A stretch of 64,000 nucleotides of DNA. Source: CAWCJL01 sp963795775 (lineage in GTDB: Bacteria; Acidobacteriota; Terriglobia; Terriglobales; Acidobacteriaceae). This document shows, one piece after another, positions 52,627 to 62,285 of this stretch. Below the pieces are notes generated by a model. It worked only from the letters and a program-made list of their open reading frames with translations, searched no databases and was not told the origin of the DNA. Numbering within the stretch: the stretch's first letter is position 1; every line of letters begins with the position of its first letter. The DNA is taken from positions 248,001 through 312,000 of the forward strand of contig CAWCJL010000003.1 of assembly GCA_963795775.1 (NCBI GenBank). Reading direction: 5' to 3'. A program made the position numbers and the translations under genes.

Positions 52627-53466
52627 TTACCAGTCCCCTGAAGCACCGCCACCACCGGAAGAGCCGCCGCCGAAGCCACCGAATCCGCCCCCGTCATCGC
52701 CGCCCCCTCCTCCGCCGCCGCCTCCCCAGCCACCGCCGCCGCCCCAACCACCACCGCGGCCACCCCGGCCGCCGAAGAACATTCCCAGCAGGAAGCCGAG
52801 CAGCCCCGAACGCCCGGACCGGCCCAGCAGAAAGATGATCAGAAGAAAAAACAGCGCGCCAAAGATGATGGTCCCAATACCCAGCGGTTGCGGTTGGTCC
52901 GCCGTGCGCGGCGGTCCATGGGCCAGCGGATGCAACTGCACGCCCGCGTCCTGCGCGATCAGGGTGGCCATCTGGTTTACGGCCAGGCTCACCGCGGCAT
53001 CGTAGTTGCCGTGCTGCAGGTCCGGAACCATGGCCCGGCCGATCTCGCCCGCCTTGGCGTCCGGCAGGATGCCCTCCAGCCCATACCCCACCTCAATGCG
53101 GCGCTTGCGATCCTGGATCGCCAGGATCAACAGCACGCCGCGATCCGACTTCTTCGGCCCCACGCCCCACTTGTCTTCCAGTTGCGTCGCGAAGTCCTCG
53201 ATCGGCTCGCCTTCCAGTGACTTGATCGTGACTACCGCAATCTGCGCGTGCGCTTCGTGGTCCACCTCGCCGCACAACCGGTTGAGTGCACTCTGTGTGT
53301 CCGGGGAAAGAACGCCAGCGAAGTCGCTGACGTAATTCGTCGGCGCCGGCAGGTCTTTCACCTTCTCCGCCCAGCCCGGGAACGTCAGGATCCCGACCAC
53401 AACCAGCAGAAGAAATCGCCCGAGGACCTGTCGCACACGCAGCGTGGAGACTTGCATTGGACTCAT
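52627..53466 (-). CDS. TPM-domain (YgcG/DUF477) membrane protein with Gly-rich tail
   Basis: 279 aa. Signal peptide, then a TPM domain (about 35-165: VSDFAGVLSPDTQSALNRL, QIAVVTIKSLEGEPIEDFA, WGVGPKKSDRGVLLILAI, RIEVGYGLEGILPDAKAG), a membrane helix (about 195-217) and a Gly/Trp-rich tail with repeated GGGW units ending GGGGASGDW. It is usually encoded with LemA. The start is uncertain between ATG 53466 and ATG 53457; earlier ATG codons lie in the terminator of the gene upstream. Confidence 0.87.
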   Translation of the reverse strand: MSPMQVSTLRVRQVLGRFLLLVVVGILTFPGWAEKVKDLPAPTNYVSDFAGVLSPDTQSALNRLCGEVDHEAHAQIAVVTIKSLEGEPIEDFATQLEDKWGVGPKKSDRGVLLILAIQDRKRRIEVGYGLEGILPDAKAGEIGRAMVPDLQHGNYDAAVSLAVNQMATLIAQDAGVQLHPLAHGPPRTADQPQPLGIGTIIFGALFFLLIIFLLGRSGRSGLLGFLLGMFFGGRGGRGGGWGGGGGWGGGGGGGGGDDGGGFGGFGGGSSGGGGASGDW

Positions 53467-53480
53467 TCTACCGGCAGCAC

Positions 53481-53512
53481 GAAAATGGGGCGCCTCGCGA
53501 GAGACGCCCCAT
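53481..53512 (-). terminator. Intrinsic terminator of the DUF4142 gene
   Basis: ATGGGGCG pairs with CGCCCCAT (53485-53512 on plus) with an inner 3-bp stem; on the minus strand ATTTTCG follows. It is 33 nt past the DUF4142 stop codon, in front of the TPM gene. Confidence 0.6.
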
Positions 53513-53544
53513 GCCGATGCGCAAGCTTTCGCAGTTACGCGCAC

Positions 53545-54150
53545 TTACTGCTGTGTACCGCCATTACCGCCGTTGCTGCCGCTCGCCATCTTCGAGCCGC
53601 CCATCGCCCCTACGCTCGAGGCGACCTGCTTGGCCATGTCAAGATGCCCCTGAATTACGGTCGATCCCTGCTGCGCAAGGTCCTTCACCTGCGAATCCTT
53701 GCCCGTCGAGGCTTCCTTCTTGAACTGCTGCAGATCCTTGGTGTGATCTTTCACCATGTCGCGCATGTAAGCCTTATCGAAGTCCGCGCCGGACATGCCC
53801 TGCATCTTGGTCATCATGGCCTTGTCCTTGGCCTTGGGCTCGGTCGGCAGGTCCACGTTCAACTGCTGTGCAACCGGCTTCAGCTGGTCCTGCAGCTTCG
53901 TATGGTCATCGACCATCTTCTGCGCAAACTGCTTTACCTGTTCATTGCTGCTCTTGTCCAGCGCGACTTTCCCGGCTGCCACTTCCGCCATGTTGCCCGC
54001 GGCTGCATCCTTCAGGAACATCTTGTCCTGGGATGACGCGCTGGAGGACGATTGGGATTGCGCGGTGGTCTGCGCAAATGCCGGAGCGCAACACAGAACT
54101 GCGGTGGCGGCGAGTGTCGCGAGCGTGCTACACATTCGATTGGCGTTCAT
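53545..54150 (-). CDS. DUF4142 periplasmic protein (ferritin-like helical)
   Basis: 201 aa. Signal peptide (cleavage after APAFA, about 26), a Ser/Gln-rich linker, then the DUF4142 four-helix domain (FLKDAAAGNMAEVAAGKVALDKSSNEQVKQFAQKMVDDHTK in the first two helices, and AYMRDMVKDHTKDLQQFKKE) and a Gly/Ser-rich tail. Function unknown; the fold is like ferritin or DPS. GGAG is 10 nt before ATG 54150. Confidence 0.88.
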   Translation of the reverse strand: MNANRMCSTLATLAATAVLCCAPAFAQTTAQSQSSSSASSQDKMFLKDAAAGNMAEVAAGKVALDKSSNEQVKQFAQKMVDDHTKLQDQLKPVAQQLNVDLPTEPKAKDKAMMTKMQGMSGADFDKAYMRDMVKDHTKDLQQFKKEASTGKDSQVKDLAQQGSTVIQGHLDMAKQVASSVGAMGGSKMASGSNGGNGGTQQ

Positions 54151-54351
54151 ACGGTCTGTTCTCCTTGGAAACTCTGTTGCGTAACTTGAATGGAGGTGCC
54201 GAGCACATGCCGGCTCCGCGCTCCTACCCTTGATGAGTAGCGCAATCTCTCGGTACGAGTTGCCCAGCCGCCCATTCGTGCTTGCATCCCGTACTATTTC
54301 CGCTGCCGGGCAACCCCTGCGCGTTCAGTCATGGCGCTATGCTGAGAAGGT

Positions 54352-56445
54352 ATGCCTGCCACCGAACAGAACACGTCTCTTCAGCCCCCCATCGCGCGCC
54401 GGGAACCCCGCACCAGCACCTTCCACGGACACACGCTGGTGGACGACTACGCCTGGCTGCGCGAGAAAAACAGCCCCGAGGTCGTCGCCTACCTCGAAGC
54501 CGAAAACCGCTATGCGGAACAGTGGATGGAGCCCACGCGCGCGCTGCAGGGACGGCTCTATCAGGAGATGGTCAGCCACATCAAAGAGACGGACGTCTCC
54601 CTGCCATATCGCGACGGCGAATACTTCTACTACGCGCGTACCGAGCAGGGCCTGCAGTATCCCATTTACTGCCGCAAGCACGGCTCGCTCGATGCCGAAG
54701 AGCAGGTCTACCTGGATGTGAATGAGCTCGCGCAGGGAGAGCCGTTCATGGCTCTCGGCGCACTCTCGGTTTCCGACGACGGCAACCTGCTCGCCTACTC
54801 CGTAGACAACACCGGCTACCGCCAGTACACGCTGCACATCAAGGATCTGCGCACCGGGGCCGTGCTGCCCGACACCGCGGAGCGCGTCGGCTCCGTCACC
54901 TGGGCCAACGACAACCGCACCCTCTTCTATTCCCAGGAAGACGAAGCGACCAAGCGGCACCATCGTCTATACCGGCACACGCTGGGCTCCCCAGGGAGCG
55001 AAGACGCGCTCGTTTACGAAGAGCCGGACGAGCGCTTCAACCTCGGTGCGGGCAAGACGCGCGATAAGCGCTATCTCGTGCTCGGCATCTCCAGCCACAC
55101 CACCAGCGAAGAACGCTTTCTCCCCGCCGATGCGCCCGACAGCGAGTGGCGCCTCATCGAGCCCCGGCGCGATGACATCGAGTACTACGCCGACCATCGC
55201 GATGGCCTCTTTTACATCCGCACCAACGACGCCGGCCGCAACTTCCGCCTGGTGACGGCGCCGGTGGAAACGCCGGACCGCGCACACTGGCGCGAAATCC
55301 TTCCGCACAACCCGGCCGCCATGCTCGAAGATGTGGACCTCTTCCAGAGCTTCGCCGCCATCGGCACGCGCGAGGACGGCCTGCCCAGGATCCGCATCGC
55401 CGGCTTCTCCGCCGACGGCGCCTTTGCGCCTGCGTCGCGCGAAATTACCTTCCCCGAGCCCGTCTACAGCGCTCATGGAGGCGTGAACCGCGTGTGGGAC
55501 ACGCGCACGTACCGGTACAACTACCAGTCGCTGGTCACGCCCACTTCGGTCTATGACTACGAGCTCGATACCGGGCGCTCGGAGCTGCGCAAGCAGCAGG
55601 AGATTCCCGGCGGCTTCGACCCCGCGCTCTATGCCTCGGAACGCGTCTTCGCCCCTGCTGCGGACGGGACACGCGTCCCCATCTCCATCGTCTACCGCAA
55701 GGACCGGAAGACCGAGGGCCGCAACCCCCTCTATGTGTACGCCTACGGCTCCTACGGCTACTCCCTTCCTGTCGGCTTCAACAGCAATCGCCTGAGCCTG
55801 CTCGATCGCGGCCTGGTGCTCGCCTACGCGCACATCCGCGGCGGCGGCGACATGGGCAAGCCATGGCACGATGCTGGCCGCCTGATGCAGAAGGCGAACA
55901 CCTTTACCGACTTCATCACCGTGGTCGAATACCTGACGGAGCACGGCTACGGCGACCCCAATCGCGTCGCCATCGAAGGCGGAAGCGCCGGCGGTCTGCT
56001 CATGGGTGCCGTCACCAATCTGCGCCCCGATCTCTTCCGCTCCGTCCTCTCGCACGTGCCGTTCGTTGATGTCATGAACACCATGCTGGACGCCACCCTG
56101 CCGCTCACCGTGCCCGAGTACGAGGAGTGGGGCAATCCCAACCAGCCCGAGGCCTTCACCTACATGCTGGGCTACTCCCCCTATGACAACCTCAAGCGGG
56201 GACGCTACCCGGCGATGCTGGTCAAAACCTCACTGAACGATAGCCAGGTGATGTATTGGGAGCCGGCCAAGTATGTTGCAAAGCTGCGCACGCTGAAGGA
56301 AGGCGACACGCCGCTGCTGCTCTATACCAACATGGCCGCGGGCCACGGCGGCGCCTCCGGGCGCTACGACTACCTGCGCGAGATCGCCTTTGACTACGCG
56401 TTTCTGCTGCGCACGCTCGGAGTGGAGAACGCGCCCGCAGTGTAA
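54352..56445 (+). CDS. ptrB: Oligopeptidase B (S9 prolyl oligopeptidase family)
   Basis: 697 aa. An N-terminal beta-propeller (about 75-410; TLVDDYAWLREKNSPEVVAYLEAEN at the start) caps a C-terminal alpha/beta-hydrolase. The catalytic Ser is in GGSAGGLLMG, the Asp is probably in MLVKTSLNDSQV, and the His is in AAGHGGASGRYD. RGGGDMGKPWHDAGRL is typical of PtrB, which cuts after basic residues in short peptides in the cytoplasm. No signal peptide. Confidence 0.93.
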   Translation: MPATEQNTSLQPPIARREPRTSTFHGHTLVDDYAWLREKNSPEVVAYLEAENRYAEQWMEPTRALQGRLYQEMVSHIKETDVSLPYRDGEYFYYARTEQGLQYPIYCRKHGSLDAEEQVYLDVNELAQGEPFMALGALSVSDDGNLLAYSVDNTGYRQYTLHIKDLRTGAVLPDTAERVGSVTWANDNRTLFYSQEDEATKRHHRLYRHTLGSPGSEDALVYEEPDERFNLGAGKTRDKRYLVLGISSHTTSEERFLPADAPDSEWRLIEPRRDDIEYYADHRDGLFYIRTNDAGRNFRLVTAPVETPDRAHWREILPHNPAAMLEDVDLFQSFAAIGTREDGLPRIRIAGFSADGAFAPASREITFPEPVYSAHGGVNRVWDTRTYRYNYQSLVTPTSVYDYELDTGRSELRKQQEIPGGFDPALYASERVFAPAADGTRVPISIVYRKDRKTEGRNPLYVYAYGSYGYSLPVGFNSNRLSLLDRGLVLAYAHIRGGGDMGKPWHDAGRLMQKANTFTDFITVVEYLTEHGYGDPNRVAIEGGSAGGLLMGAVTNLRPDLFRSVLSHVPFVDVMNTMLDATLPLTVPEYEEWGNPNQPEAFTYMLGYSPYDNLKRGRYPAMLVKTSLNDSQVMYWEPAKYVAKLRTLKEGDTPLLLYTNMAAGHGGASGRYDYLREIAFDYAFLLRTLGVENAPAV

Positions 56446-56448
56446 ACG

Positions 56449-56489
56449 GAAAAAGCCTGAGCGGCCCGGGTAGTGCGCCGCTCAGGCTT
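56449..56489 (-). terminator. Intrinsic terminator of the YVTN lipoprotein gene
   Basis: Perfect 12-bp arms AAGCCTGAGCGG and CCGCTCAGGCTT with a 13-nt loop. On the minus strand TTTTTCC follows. It also sits right behind the convergent ptrB gene (stop 56445) and may stop transcription from both sides. Confidence 0.8.
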
Positions 56490-56504
56490 CGAATCACATA
56501 CGGA

Positions 56505-58028
56505 TCACGGGTTGATACAGAACGGCGAAGGATCCGCGTTGCCGGTTCCGTTGGTCCCGCAGGGAATGCCGAGGCCGCCGGCACGGCTGGTCACCACCGC
56601 GTTCGGCACCGGGCTGCCGTTTCCCAGCCCGCCCACATTCTGCGATGTGCCATGCACATCGACGCCATTGCCCTGCAGCAGCACCGACGCCGAAACCACG
56701 TCCGTATCCGTCCGGATCACCGTGATATACGGGCTGTCCTTGGAGATGACATACACCTTGCCCGCCGGCGTGCTCGAAACCGACGCCATCGCGCTCGGAT
56801 GTGCCGTTTCCCCGGACGGGTGATACATCGGGATCGTCTTCAGCACGGTGTAGCTGTGCAGATCCACCACCGACACGGTTCCGTCCGTCTGGTTCGCGAC
56901 ATACGCGCGCGAGCCGTCCTGCAGGATGGTCACAGCCACCGGCCCGTTCCCCACCTTCACCGTGCGGGTATTGCCGAAGCTGGGGCTGTCGTTGCCATAA
57001 ATGTCGAGGCTCACATCGATGATGCTGATCGTGCCCTCATCGTAGTTGGCCGTCACCAGCAGCGATGCCGGGTTGTAGTAGTCCGCCGCCACCGGTCCGG
57101 ACGCCGGCCCGAGACCCACCGGCAGACTGGGGTGCGCCGCATCCAGTTGGTTCTGCTGTACCTGAATCACGGACACCGTCCCGCTGCCGCGGTTCAGGAT
57201 GAAGCCGCGCTGGTTATCGCTCGAGACGATGCCGTACACCGGGCATATCCCGAGCGGAATGCGATTGGAGATGGCATTCGTGCCGGTATCGATCGCCGCG
57301 GCTTCGCCCGCCTGCGTCACGCTCCCGGGTGTGTTACATGCATTCGGCGCCAGCGGCGCAGCTCCCGTGCTGCTCTGGCTGATCGCGAAGATGCGTGACC
57401 CATTCCCCGTTCCGGCGAAGTTTACCGGATTGGGCGCGACTGGAATCTCCTCCTGTAGTGAAGGCGGTGACGTCGCGCTCGAAAGCACCGCCACCGAGGT
57501 CTGCCCCACCGCCGCTCCGCTGGTGAAGTTCACGTACGGCTCGATCAGGTAGATCGCATCGGACTTGGTCTTCGCATTTGTGGTGGAGATAATGTTGACC
57601 GGGTTGGCGCCGGTGGACAGCGTCGAGCTGTTTACGTTGCGCGTTTGCAAGCCCCCGCCTGCCGCGGTTCCGGTCGAGATCGCGTAGGAGTTCAGCGTGA
57701 CCGCGCCACTGTTGTTGCCGTTGAGGTTGTAGCCCTCAGCGCCCACCCCGTTCAGCGCAAAGGCAAACGGGCCTGCGCCCAGCGTCGCCTGCGCCAGGAT
57801 GGTATCGCCCGAAGCATCGATGATGGTCACGATACCCGGTGTCGCCGGCCCCGGGGCGGATACGGCCACGAAGTAGCTCGACGGTTGCGATGCCGGGCCA
57901 GTCGGATTTACCGGATTGACCACCGGTCGGTATTGACTTCCACAGCCGGAAAGAAGCCCAAAGAGCCCCACCGCTGCGAGCCACGGGACGTTTGCCCCTG
58001 CCTTGCTCAGCACTCGCACATACCTCAT
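56505..58028 (-). CDS. YVTN beta-propeller lipoprotein of unknown function
   Basis: 507 aa. The N-terminus has a hydrophobic stretch and lipobox (LLSGC), followed by a propeller built of repeats such as GNGPVAVTILQDGSRAYVAN, TDGTVSVVDLHSYTVLKTI and GSGTVSVIQV, the pattern of YVTN/lactonase-like proteins. These sit on the cell surface or in the periplasm; activity is usually unknown. The start chosen is ATG 58028; a TTG 9 nt upstream is possible. A strong terminator follows. Confidence 0.85.
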   Translation of the reverse strand: MRYVRVLSKAGANVPWLAAVGLFGLLSGCGSQYRPVVNPVNPTGPASQPSSYFVAVSAPGPATPGIVTIIDASGDTILAQATLGAGPFAFALNGVGAEGYNLNGNNSGAVTLNSYAISTGTAAGGGLQTRNVNSSTLSTGANPVNIISTTNAKTKSDAIYLIEPYVNFTSGAAVGQTSVAVLSSATSPPSLQEEIPVAPNPVNFAGTGNGSRIFAISQSSTGAAPLAPNACNTPGSVTQAGEAAAIDTGTNAISNRIPLGICPVYGIVSSDNQRGFILNRGSGTVSVIQVQQNQLDAAHPSLPVGLGPASGPVAADYYNPASLLVTANYDEGTISIIDVSLDIYGNDSPSFGNTRTVKVGNGPVAVTILQDGSRAYVANQTDGTVSVVDLHSYTVLKTIPMYHPSGETAHPSAMASVSSTPAGKVYVISKDSPYITVIRTDTDVVSASVLLQGNGVDVHGTSQNVGGLGNGSPVPNAVVTSRAGGLGIPCGTNGTGNADPSPFCINP

Positions 58029-58127
58029 TCGCCACAAAATGATCGTGTCCCCGATTGTAAATCAGCAAACGCAGCCTGCCGTCCAAGGGCGCGGGAGCAC
58101 GGCTCGGGCGCACGCCCTGCGCGCGTC

Positions 58128-58595
58128 TCAAAGCTGCTTGCGCATGAAGACCGTCGCCTGCGGATTGTTGTTGTAGCGCTCGCACGGCGCATAGCCATGC
58201 CGCGCATAAAAGCGCAGCGCGGCGAGGAGGTCATCCTTGGAATCGAGATACAGCGTGGAATACCGGCACTGCCGCGCATACTCCTCCAGCGCGCTCAACA
58301 GCGCCTCCGCTACGCCCTGCCCACGCCACTGCGGGCGGACATACAAACGCTTGATCTCGCCGGCCGAATCGCGCGCGTGCAGCGGCCGCAGTGCCACGCA
58401 CCCGGCAAGTTCCCCTGCCACCCGGGCCAGCCACACGCCGCTCCCGTCCGCGAAGTACTCCGACACAAACGTTCCGGGCGCATCGCGCACCACCACGCCC
58501 ACTGCTTCGTTGTACTCCGCGACAATCGAGAACGCCGTCTCTGCTTCCGCCGCCGGCGCGCGCTCCACCTGCATTGCCGCTTCCATGCTTCCCAT
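58128..58595 (-). CDS. GNAT-family N-acetyltransferase
   Basis: 155 aa. The acetyl-CoA-binding motif A is LYVRPQWRGQGVAEALL and motif B includes LYLDSKDDLLAALRFYARHGY. The substrate is unknown. GAGG is 4 nt before ATG 58595, 6 nt past the stop of the DUF218 gene, so both are probably co-transcribed. Confidence 0.85.
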   Translation of the reverse strand: MGSMEAAMQVERAPAAEAETAFSIVAEYNEAVGVVVRDAPGTFVSEYFADGSGVWLARVAGELAGCVALRPLHARDSAGEIKRLYVRPQWRGQGVAEALLSALEEYARQCRYSTLYLDSKDDLLAALRFYARHGYAPCERYNNNPQATVFMRKQL

Positions 58596-58601
58596 CCCGC
58601 C

Positions 58602-59246
58602 TCAATGCAGATGCAGGCGCCACAGCGTGTAGCTCCCCATCTCATGGAACAGCCGCTTCATGCGATCCCACGCACTGATCGGCTTGCCTGCCTTGCGCGG
58701 CGAGGTATAGACCACCAGCCCATAGCTCTCACACAGCGCATGAATCCGAAACAGGTGCGTGCCGTCCGAGACCGCAAGAATGCTGCGAATCCCATTCGCC
58801 CGGGCGATCGTGGCCAGCCTCTGTGCGGACTGTTCCGTGTCGCTGCTCTGCGTTTCGGCAATCAGGTCCTCTTCCGGAATGCCATGCGCCAGCAGATAAC
58901 TCGCACCCACGCCGCCCTCCGAATAATGCGGGTCGCCGCCACCACCCAGCGTGATCACCAGCGGGGCATAGCCTTCGCGATAGAGTTCCAGTGCACGCTC
59001 CAGGCGTGCCCGCAGCACCGGCGACGGATGCCCGTCGTACTCCGCCGCTCCGAAAACCACGATGGCATCCGCCATCTGCGCCTGGTTCAGGAATTCGTAG
59101 TGGCGAATCTGCGCATACACCCAGGCAAACCACGCCAGAGCGCCGAGCACGACAACCCAGAGCAGCCGCCGCGCGAAGGAACTGCGCCGGAGGGCGTGCG
59201 CTCCCGGACGCAGGCTTCGGCGAAGTTGTGTATCGGGGACGATCAT
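58602..59246 (-). CDS. YdcF/SanA-like DUF218 membrane protein
   Basis: 214 aa. One N-terminal membrane helix (about 28-48, LLWVVVLGALAWFAWVYA), then a DUF218 domain: ADAIVVFGAAEYDG, PLVITLGGGGDPHYSEGGVGASYL, ETQSSDTEQSAQRL and SDGTHLFRIHALC. Members bind nucleotide-like ligands or act in envelope integrity; the role is not settled. The start chosen is ATG 59246, 13 nt past the TsaC-like gene's end; an earlier in-frame start would lie within that gene. Confidence 0.82.
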   Translation of the reverse strand: MIVPDTQLRRSLRPGAHALRRSSFARRLLWVVVLGALAWFAWVYAQIRHYEFLNQAQMADAIVVFGAAEYDGHPSPVLRARLERALELYREGYAPLVITLGGGGDPHYSEGGVGASYLLAHGIPEEDLIAETQSSDTEQSAQRLATIARANGIRSILAVSDGTHLFRIHALCESYGLVVYTSPRKAGKPISAWDRMKRLFHEMGSYTLWRLHLH

Positions 59247-59259
59247 CTGCGCCCGTGAA

Positions 59260-59901
59260 CTAGCTTTGCAGCGCCAGCACGATCTCGTGCGTGGGAATGG
59301 CCCCTTCGCGCAGGATGTGCCAGTCCTTGTCGTTCGACAAGTCGACAATCGTGGTGTGCACACTGCGCGCGGTCGGTCCGCCGTCCACGATCAACGGAAT
59401 GCGGTCGCCGATCTGGTCGCGCACGCAGGCCGCATAGGTGCACTCCGGCGCATTCTGCAGGTTCGCGCTGGTCGCCGTTACCGGCAAGCCAAATTGCTCC
59501 ACCACCGTACGTGCAATGATGCAGTCGGGCACGCGCAGGGCCACGTTGCCGGTGTTCGCCGTGGAGCGCAGGGGCAACCGCGAGCCCGCGCGCACAATCA
59601 CCGTCAGCGGCCCGGGCCAGAAGCGCTCCGCCAGCCGGTCAAAGGTGCTGCCCAGGTCACGTGCCACCTCATAGGCCTGCGACACCGAAGCGATCAGCAG
59701 GGAGAGCGGTTTGTGCTTCAGCCGCGACTTGATCTCGTAAATACTCTCGACCGCGCGCAGGTTCACCGGGTCCACGGCCAGGCCGTAGAAGGTGTCCGTC
59801 GGCATTCCGACCACCTTGCCGCTGCTCAGGCAAGAGACGATATATTTCACACGGTCCATCTCCGGCTCATCCGGGTGGACGCGAAGCATTTCGGCTGACA
59901 A
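59260..59901 (-). CDS. Sua5/YciO/YrdC family, threonylcarbamoyladenylate synthase type
   Basis: 213 aa. The YrdC core is present: GKVVGMPTDTFYGLAVDP, the KxR motif in IKSRLKHKPLSLLI, FWPGPLTVIV, NVALRVPDC and TSANLQNAPE. It makes threonylcarbamoyl-AMP for t6A in tRNA, though YciO-type paralogues may differ. The start chosen is TTG 59901 (GGGAG 5 nt upstream), giving the usual N-terminus; longer frames run into the divergent methyltransferase gene. Confidence 0.86.
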   Translation of the reverse strand: MSAEMLRVHPDEPEMDRVKYIVSCLSSGKVVGMPTDTFYGLAVDPVNLRAVESIYEIKSRLKHKPLSLLIASVSQAYEVARDLGSTFDRLAERFWPGPLTVIVRAGSRLPLRSTANTGNVALRVPDCIIARTVVEQFGLPVTATSANLQNAPECTYAACVRDQIGDRIPLIVDGGPTARSVHTTIVDLSNDKDWHILREGAIPTHEIVLALQS

Positions 59902-59984
59902 GGGCGCTCCCAAAAGCCAAGCATACCGCGACTTCCCTCCGCCCCTGCCAGATGTCTTCCCCTCCGGCGTAGAATCCATGGGAG

Positions 59985-60815
59985 ATGCAAGCAGCGGACG
60001 GGCGTGCGCGTATACGCATTGTACAAAGCCGGGGAAATGCACGCCTCAAGGAACTCCGCGCCGCCTTTGCCGCCAGCGGCCCCTCCGCCTCCGGCGAGAT
60101 CGCCATCGAAGGCGAGCATCTGCTCCTTGAAGCACAGCGCAGCAGCCTGAAGATTGCAACCGTCTTTGTACGCTTTGGCAGCGAGCACCTGCTGGACCGT
60201 CTCGACCTGCCGGACGAAACCGACGTGGTCGCCGTTTCCCCCGAACTCTTTCGCAGCGCCGTCGCCACGGAGCAGGCGCAGGGCATCGCTGCCCTGGTCG
60301 CGCCTCCCGACTTTGGCCCGGAAGACCTGTTCACCGCGCCCGCGCCACTGCTGCTGGTGCTCGCCGGCCTGCAGGACCCCGGAAACCTCGGCACCCTGGT
60401 GCGTTCGGCAGAAGCCTTCGGCGCCCAAGGCCTTATCGCCCTGCCCGGCACCGTCAGCCCGTGCAACCAGAAGGCTTTGCGCGCCTCATCCGGCTCGCTG
60501 TTTCGTGTGCCTGTGCTCCGGTATGCCACCAAGGACGCCCTCGCGCTGCTGCGCCGGCATGGTGTTGCGCTGGCCGCCACCGTCGCCCGCGGCGGCCTGG
60601 ACCCGGAGCGCGCGCCCCTGGACGGCCCGCTGGCCCTGCTTATCGGCAACGAAGGCGCCGGGCTTCCGCCGGACCTCATCGCGGCCGCGGACCGCCGCCT
60701 CACCATCCCCTGCCCCGGCCCGGTGGAAAGCCTGAACGCCGCCATCGCCGGCAGCATCCTGCTCTACGCCTGCGCCCAGCAGCGTGCTCGCATCGCCTCG
60801 GAGGTGCGCCGCTGA
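59985..60815 (+). CDS. SpoU/TrmH-family RNA 2'-O-methyltransferase
   Basis: 276 aa. An N-terminal substrate-binding domain (NARLKELRAAF, EGEHLLLEA) and a SPOUT domain with the three SpoU motifs: QDPGNLGTLVRSAEAFG, LLIGNEGAGLP and ESLNAAIAGSILLY. It methylates ribose in 23S rRNA or tRNA; the exact target is not readable. Its stop overlaps the rarA start (TGATG), so the two are translationally coupled. Confidence 0.9.
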   Translation: MQAADGRARIRIVQSRGNARLKELRAAFAASGPSASGEIAIEGEHLLLEAQRSSLKIATVFVRFGSEHLLDRLDLPDETDVVAVSPELFRSAVATEQAQGIAALVAPPDFGPEDLFTAPAPLLLVLAGLQDPGNLGTLVRSAEAFGAQGLIALPGTVSPCNQKALRASSGSLFRVPVLRYATKDALALLRRHGVALAATVARGGLDPERAPLDGPLALLIGNEGAGLPPDLIAAADRRLTIPCPGPVESLNAAIAGSILLYACAQQRARIASEVRR

Positions 60816-62161
60816 TGGGCCTCTTCGACATGCCGCCCCCCGCCGCTGCCGCTCAGGCTGCGCGCACCCGGCAGGCTCCGCTGGCCGAGCGCATGCGCCC
60901 CCGCACGCTCGAAGAGTACATAGGCCAGGAACATCTCCTCGGCCCCGGCAAGCCGCTGCGCATGCAGATCGAAGCCGACGACCCCGGATCGATGATCTTC
61001 TGGGGACCGCCCGGCGTAGGCAAGACCACCCTCGCCAAGATCATCGCCCGCGTCACCGAGGCCAGCTTTATCGAGTTCTCCGCCGTCCTCTCCGGCATCA
61101 AGGAGATCAAGCAGGTAATGGCCGACGCCGAGAAAGCGGCCGGCTTCGGCTCCCGCACCATCCTCTTTATCGACGAGATCCATCGCTTCAACAAGGCCCA
61201 GCAGGACGCCTTTCTTCCCTACGTGGAGCGCGGCACCATCCGCCTGATCGGCGCCACCACCGAGAACCCATCCTTCGAAATCATCGGCGCGCTGCTCTCC
61301 CGGTGCCGCGTCTACACTCTGCAGCCGCTCAGCGAAGAGCAGCTTGTGCTCATGCTGCGCCGCGCGCTCGCGGATCGCGAACGCGGCCTCGGCGCCCTCG
61401 AACTCGAAGCCGACCCCGACGCGCTTGCCCTTATAGCCGCCTACAGCAGCGGAGACGGCCGCAGCGCCTACAACGCCCTCGAGGTGGCCAGCCAGCTCGC
61501 CGTTGCTTCCCGGGACCGCCGCCTCACCCGTGGCCTGGTCGCCGAAGCCCTGCAGCGGCGCACGCTCCTCTATGACAAAAGCGGCGAGGAACACTACAAC
61601 CTCATCTCCGCCCTCCACAAATCCGTGCGCAACAGCGACGCCGACGCCGCGCTCTACTGGCTCGGCCGCATGCTCGCCGCCGGCGAGGACCCGCTCTACG
61701 TGGCCCGCCGCCTGGTGCGCATGGCCGTCGAAGACATCGGCCTGGCCGCGCCCGAAGCCCTCCACCTCACCCTTTCTGCACGCAATGCAATGGAGTTCCT
61801 CGGCTCGCCCGAAGGCGACCTCGCGCTGGCCCAGGCAGTCGCCTACCTCGCGCTCGCACCCAAGTCCAACGCCATCTACACCGCGTACGGCGCCGTGCTG
61901 GATGACGTGGAGCATACCCGTGCCGAGCCGGTACCGCTCCATCTGCGCAACGCACCCACCAGCCTCATGAAGGAATTAGGCTACAGCAGCGGGTACAAAT
62001 ATGCGCACAACGAAGCGGACCGCGTCGCCGACATGGAATGCCTCCCGGAATCGCTGCACGACCGCCGCTATTACCAGCCCACCAATGAAGGCCGGGAGCG
62101 CCTGCTGCGCCAGCGCATGGAAGAGGTCGAGGCCATCAAACGTGGCAAGCACCCCGGCTGA
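60815..62161 (+). CDS. rarA: Replication-associated recombination protein A (AAA ATPase)
   Basis: 448 aa. The N-terminal RPRTLEEYIGQEHLLG, Walker A FWGPPGVGKTTLAK, Walker B LFIDEIHRFNKAQQDAFLP, sensor GATTENPSFEI, and the C-terminal MgsA tetramerisation region (YARRLVRMAVEDIGLA-like, SPEGDLALAQAVAYLALAPKSN) identify RarA/MgsA. It acts at stalled replication forks. ATG 60815 overlaps the upstream stop; GGAGG is 9 nt before it. It lacks the Zn-finger of eukaryotic WRNIP1, as normal for bacteria. Confidence 0.95.
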   Translation: MGLFDMPPPAAAAQAARTRQAPLAERMRPRTLEEYIGQEHLLGPGKPLRMQIEADDPGSMIFWGPPGVGKTTLAKIIARVTEASFIEFSAVLSGIKEIKQVMADAEKAAGFGSRTILFIDEIHRFNKAQQDAFLPYVERGTIRLIGATTENPSFEIIGALLSRCRVYTLQPLSEEQLVLMLRRALADRERGLGALELEADPDALALIAAYSSGDGRSAYNALEVASQLAVASRDRRLTRGLVAEALQRRTLLYDKSGEEHYNLISALHKSVRNSDADAALYWLGRMLAAGEDPLYVARRLVRMAVEDIGLAAPEALHLTLSARNAMEFLGSPEGDLALAQAVAYLALAPKSNAIYTAYGAVLDDVEHTRAEPVPLHLRNAPTSLMKELGYSSGYKYAHNEADRVADMECLPESLHDRRYYQPTNEGRERLLRQRMEEVEAIKRGKHPG

Positions 62162-62285
62162 GTAAGCCTCCTCTCTCGCTCCCGCGCACCCCCTCCGCAA
62201 ATCGCGCGGTCAACAAACTCCGCTCTCCACCCTGAGGTGGATTGCCGCGCTGCTTCCGCTTTGCGACAATCAAGTGTTCACCCCT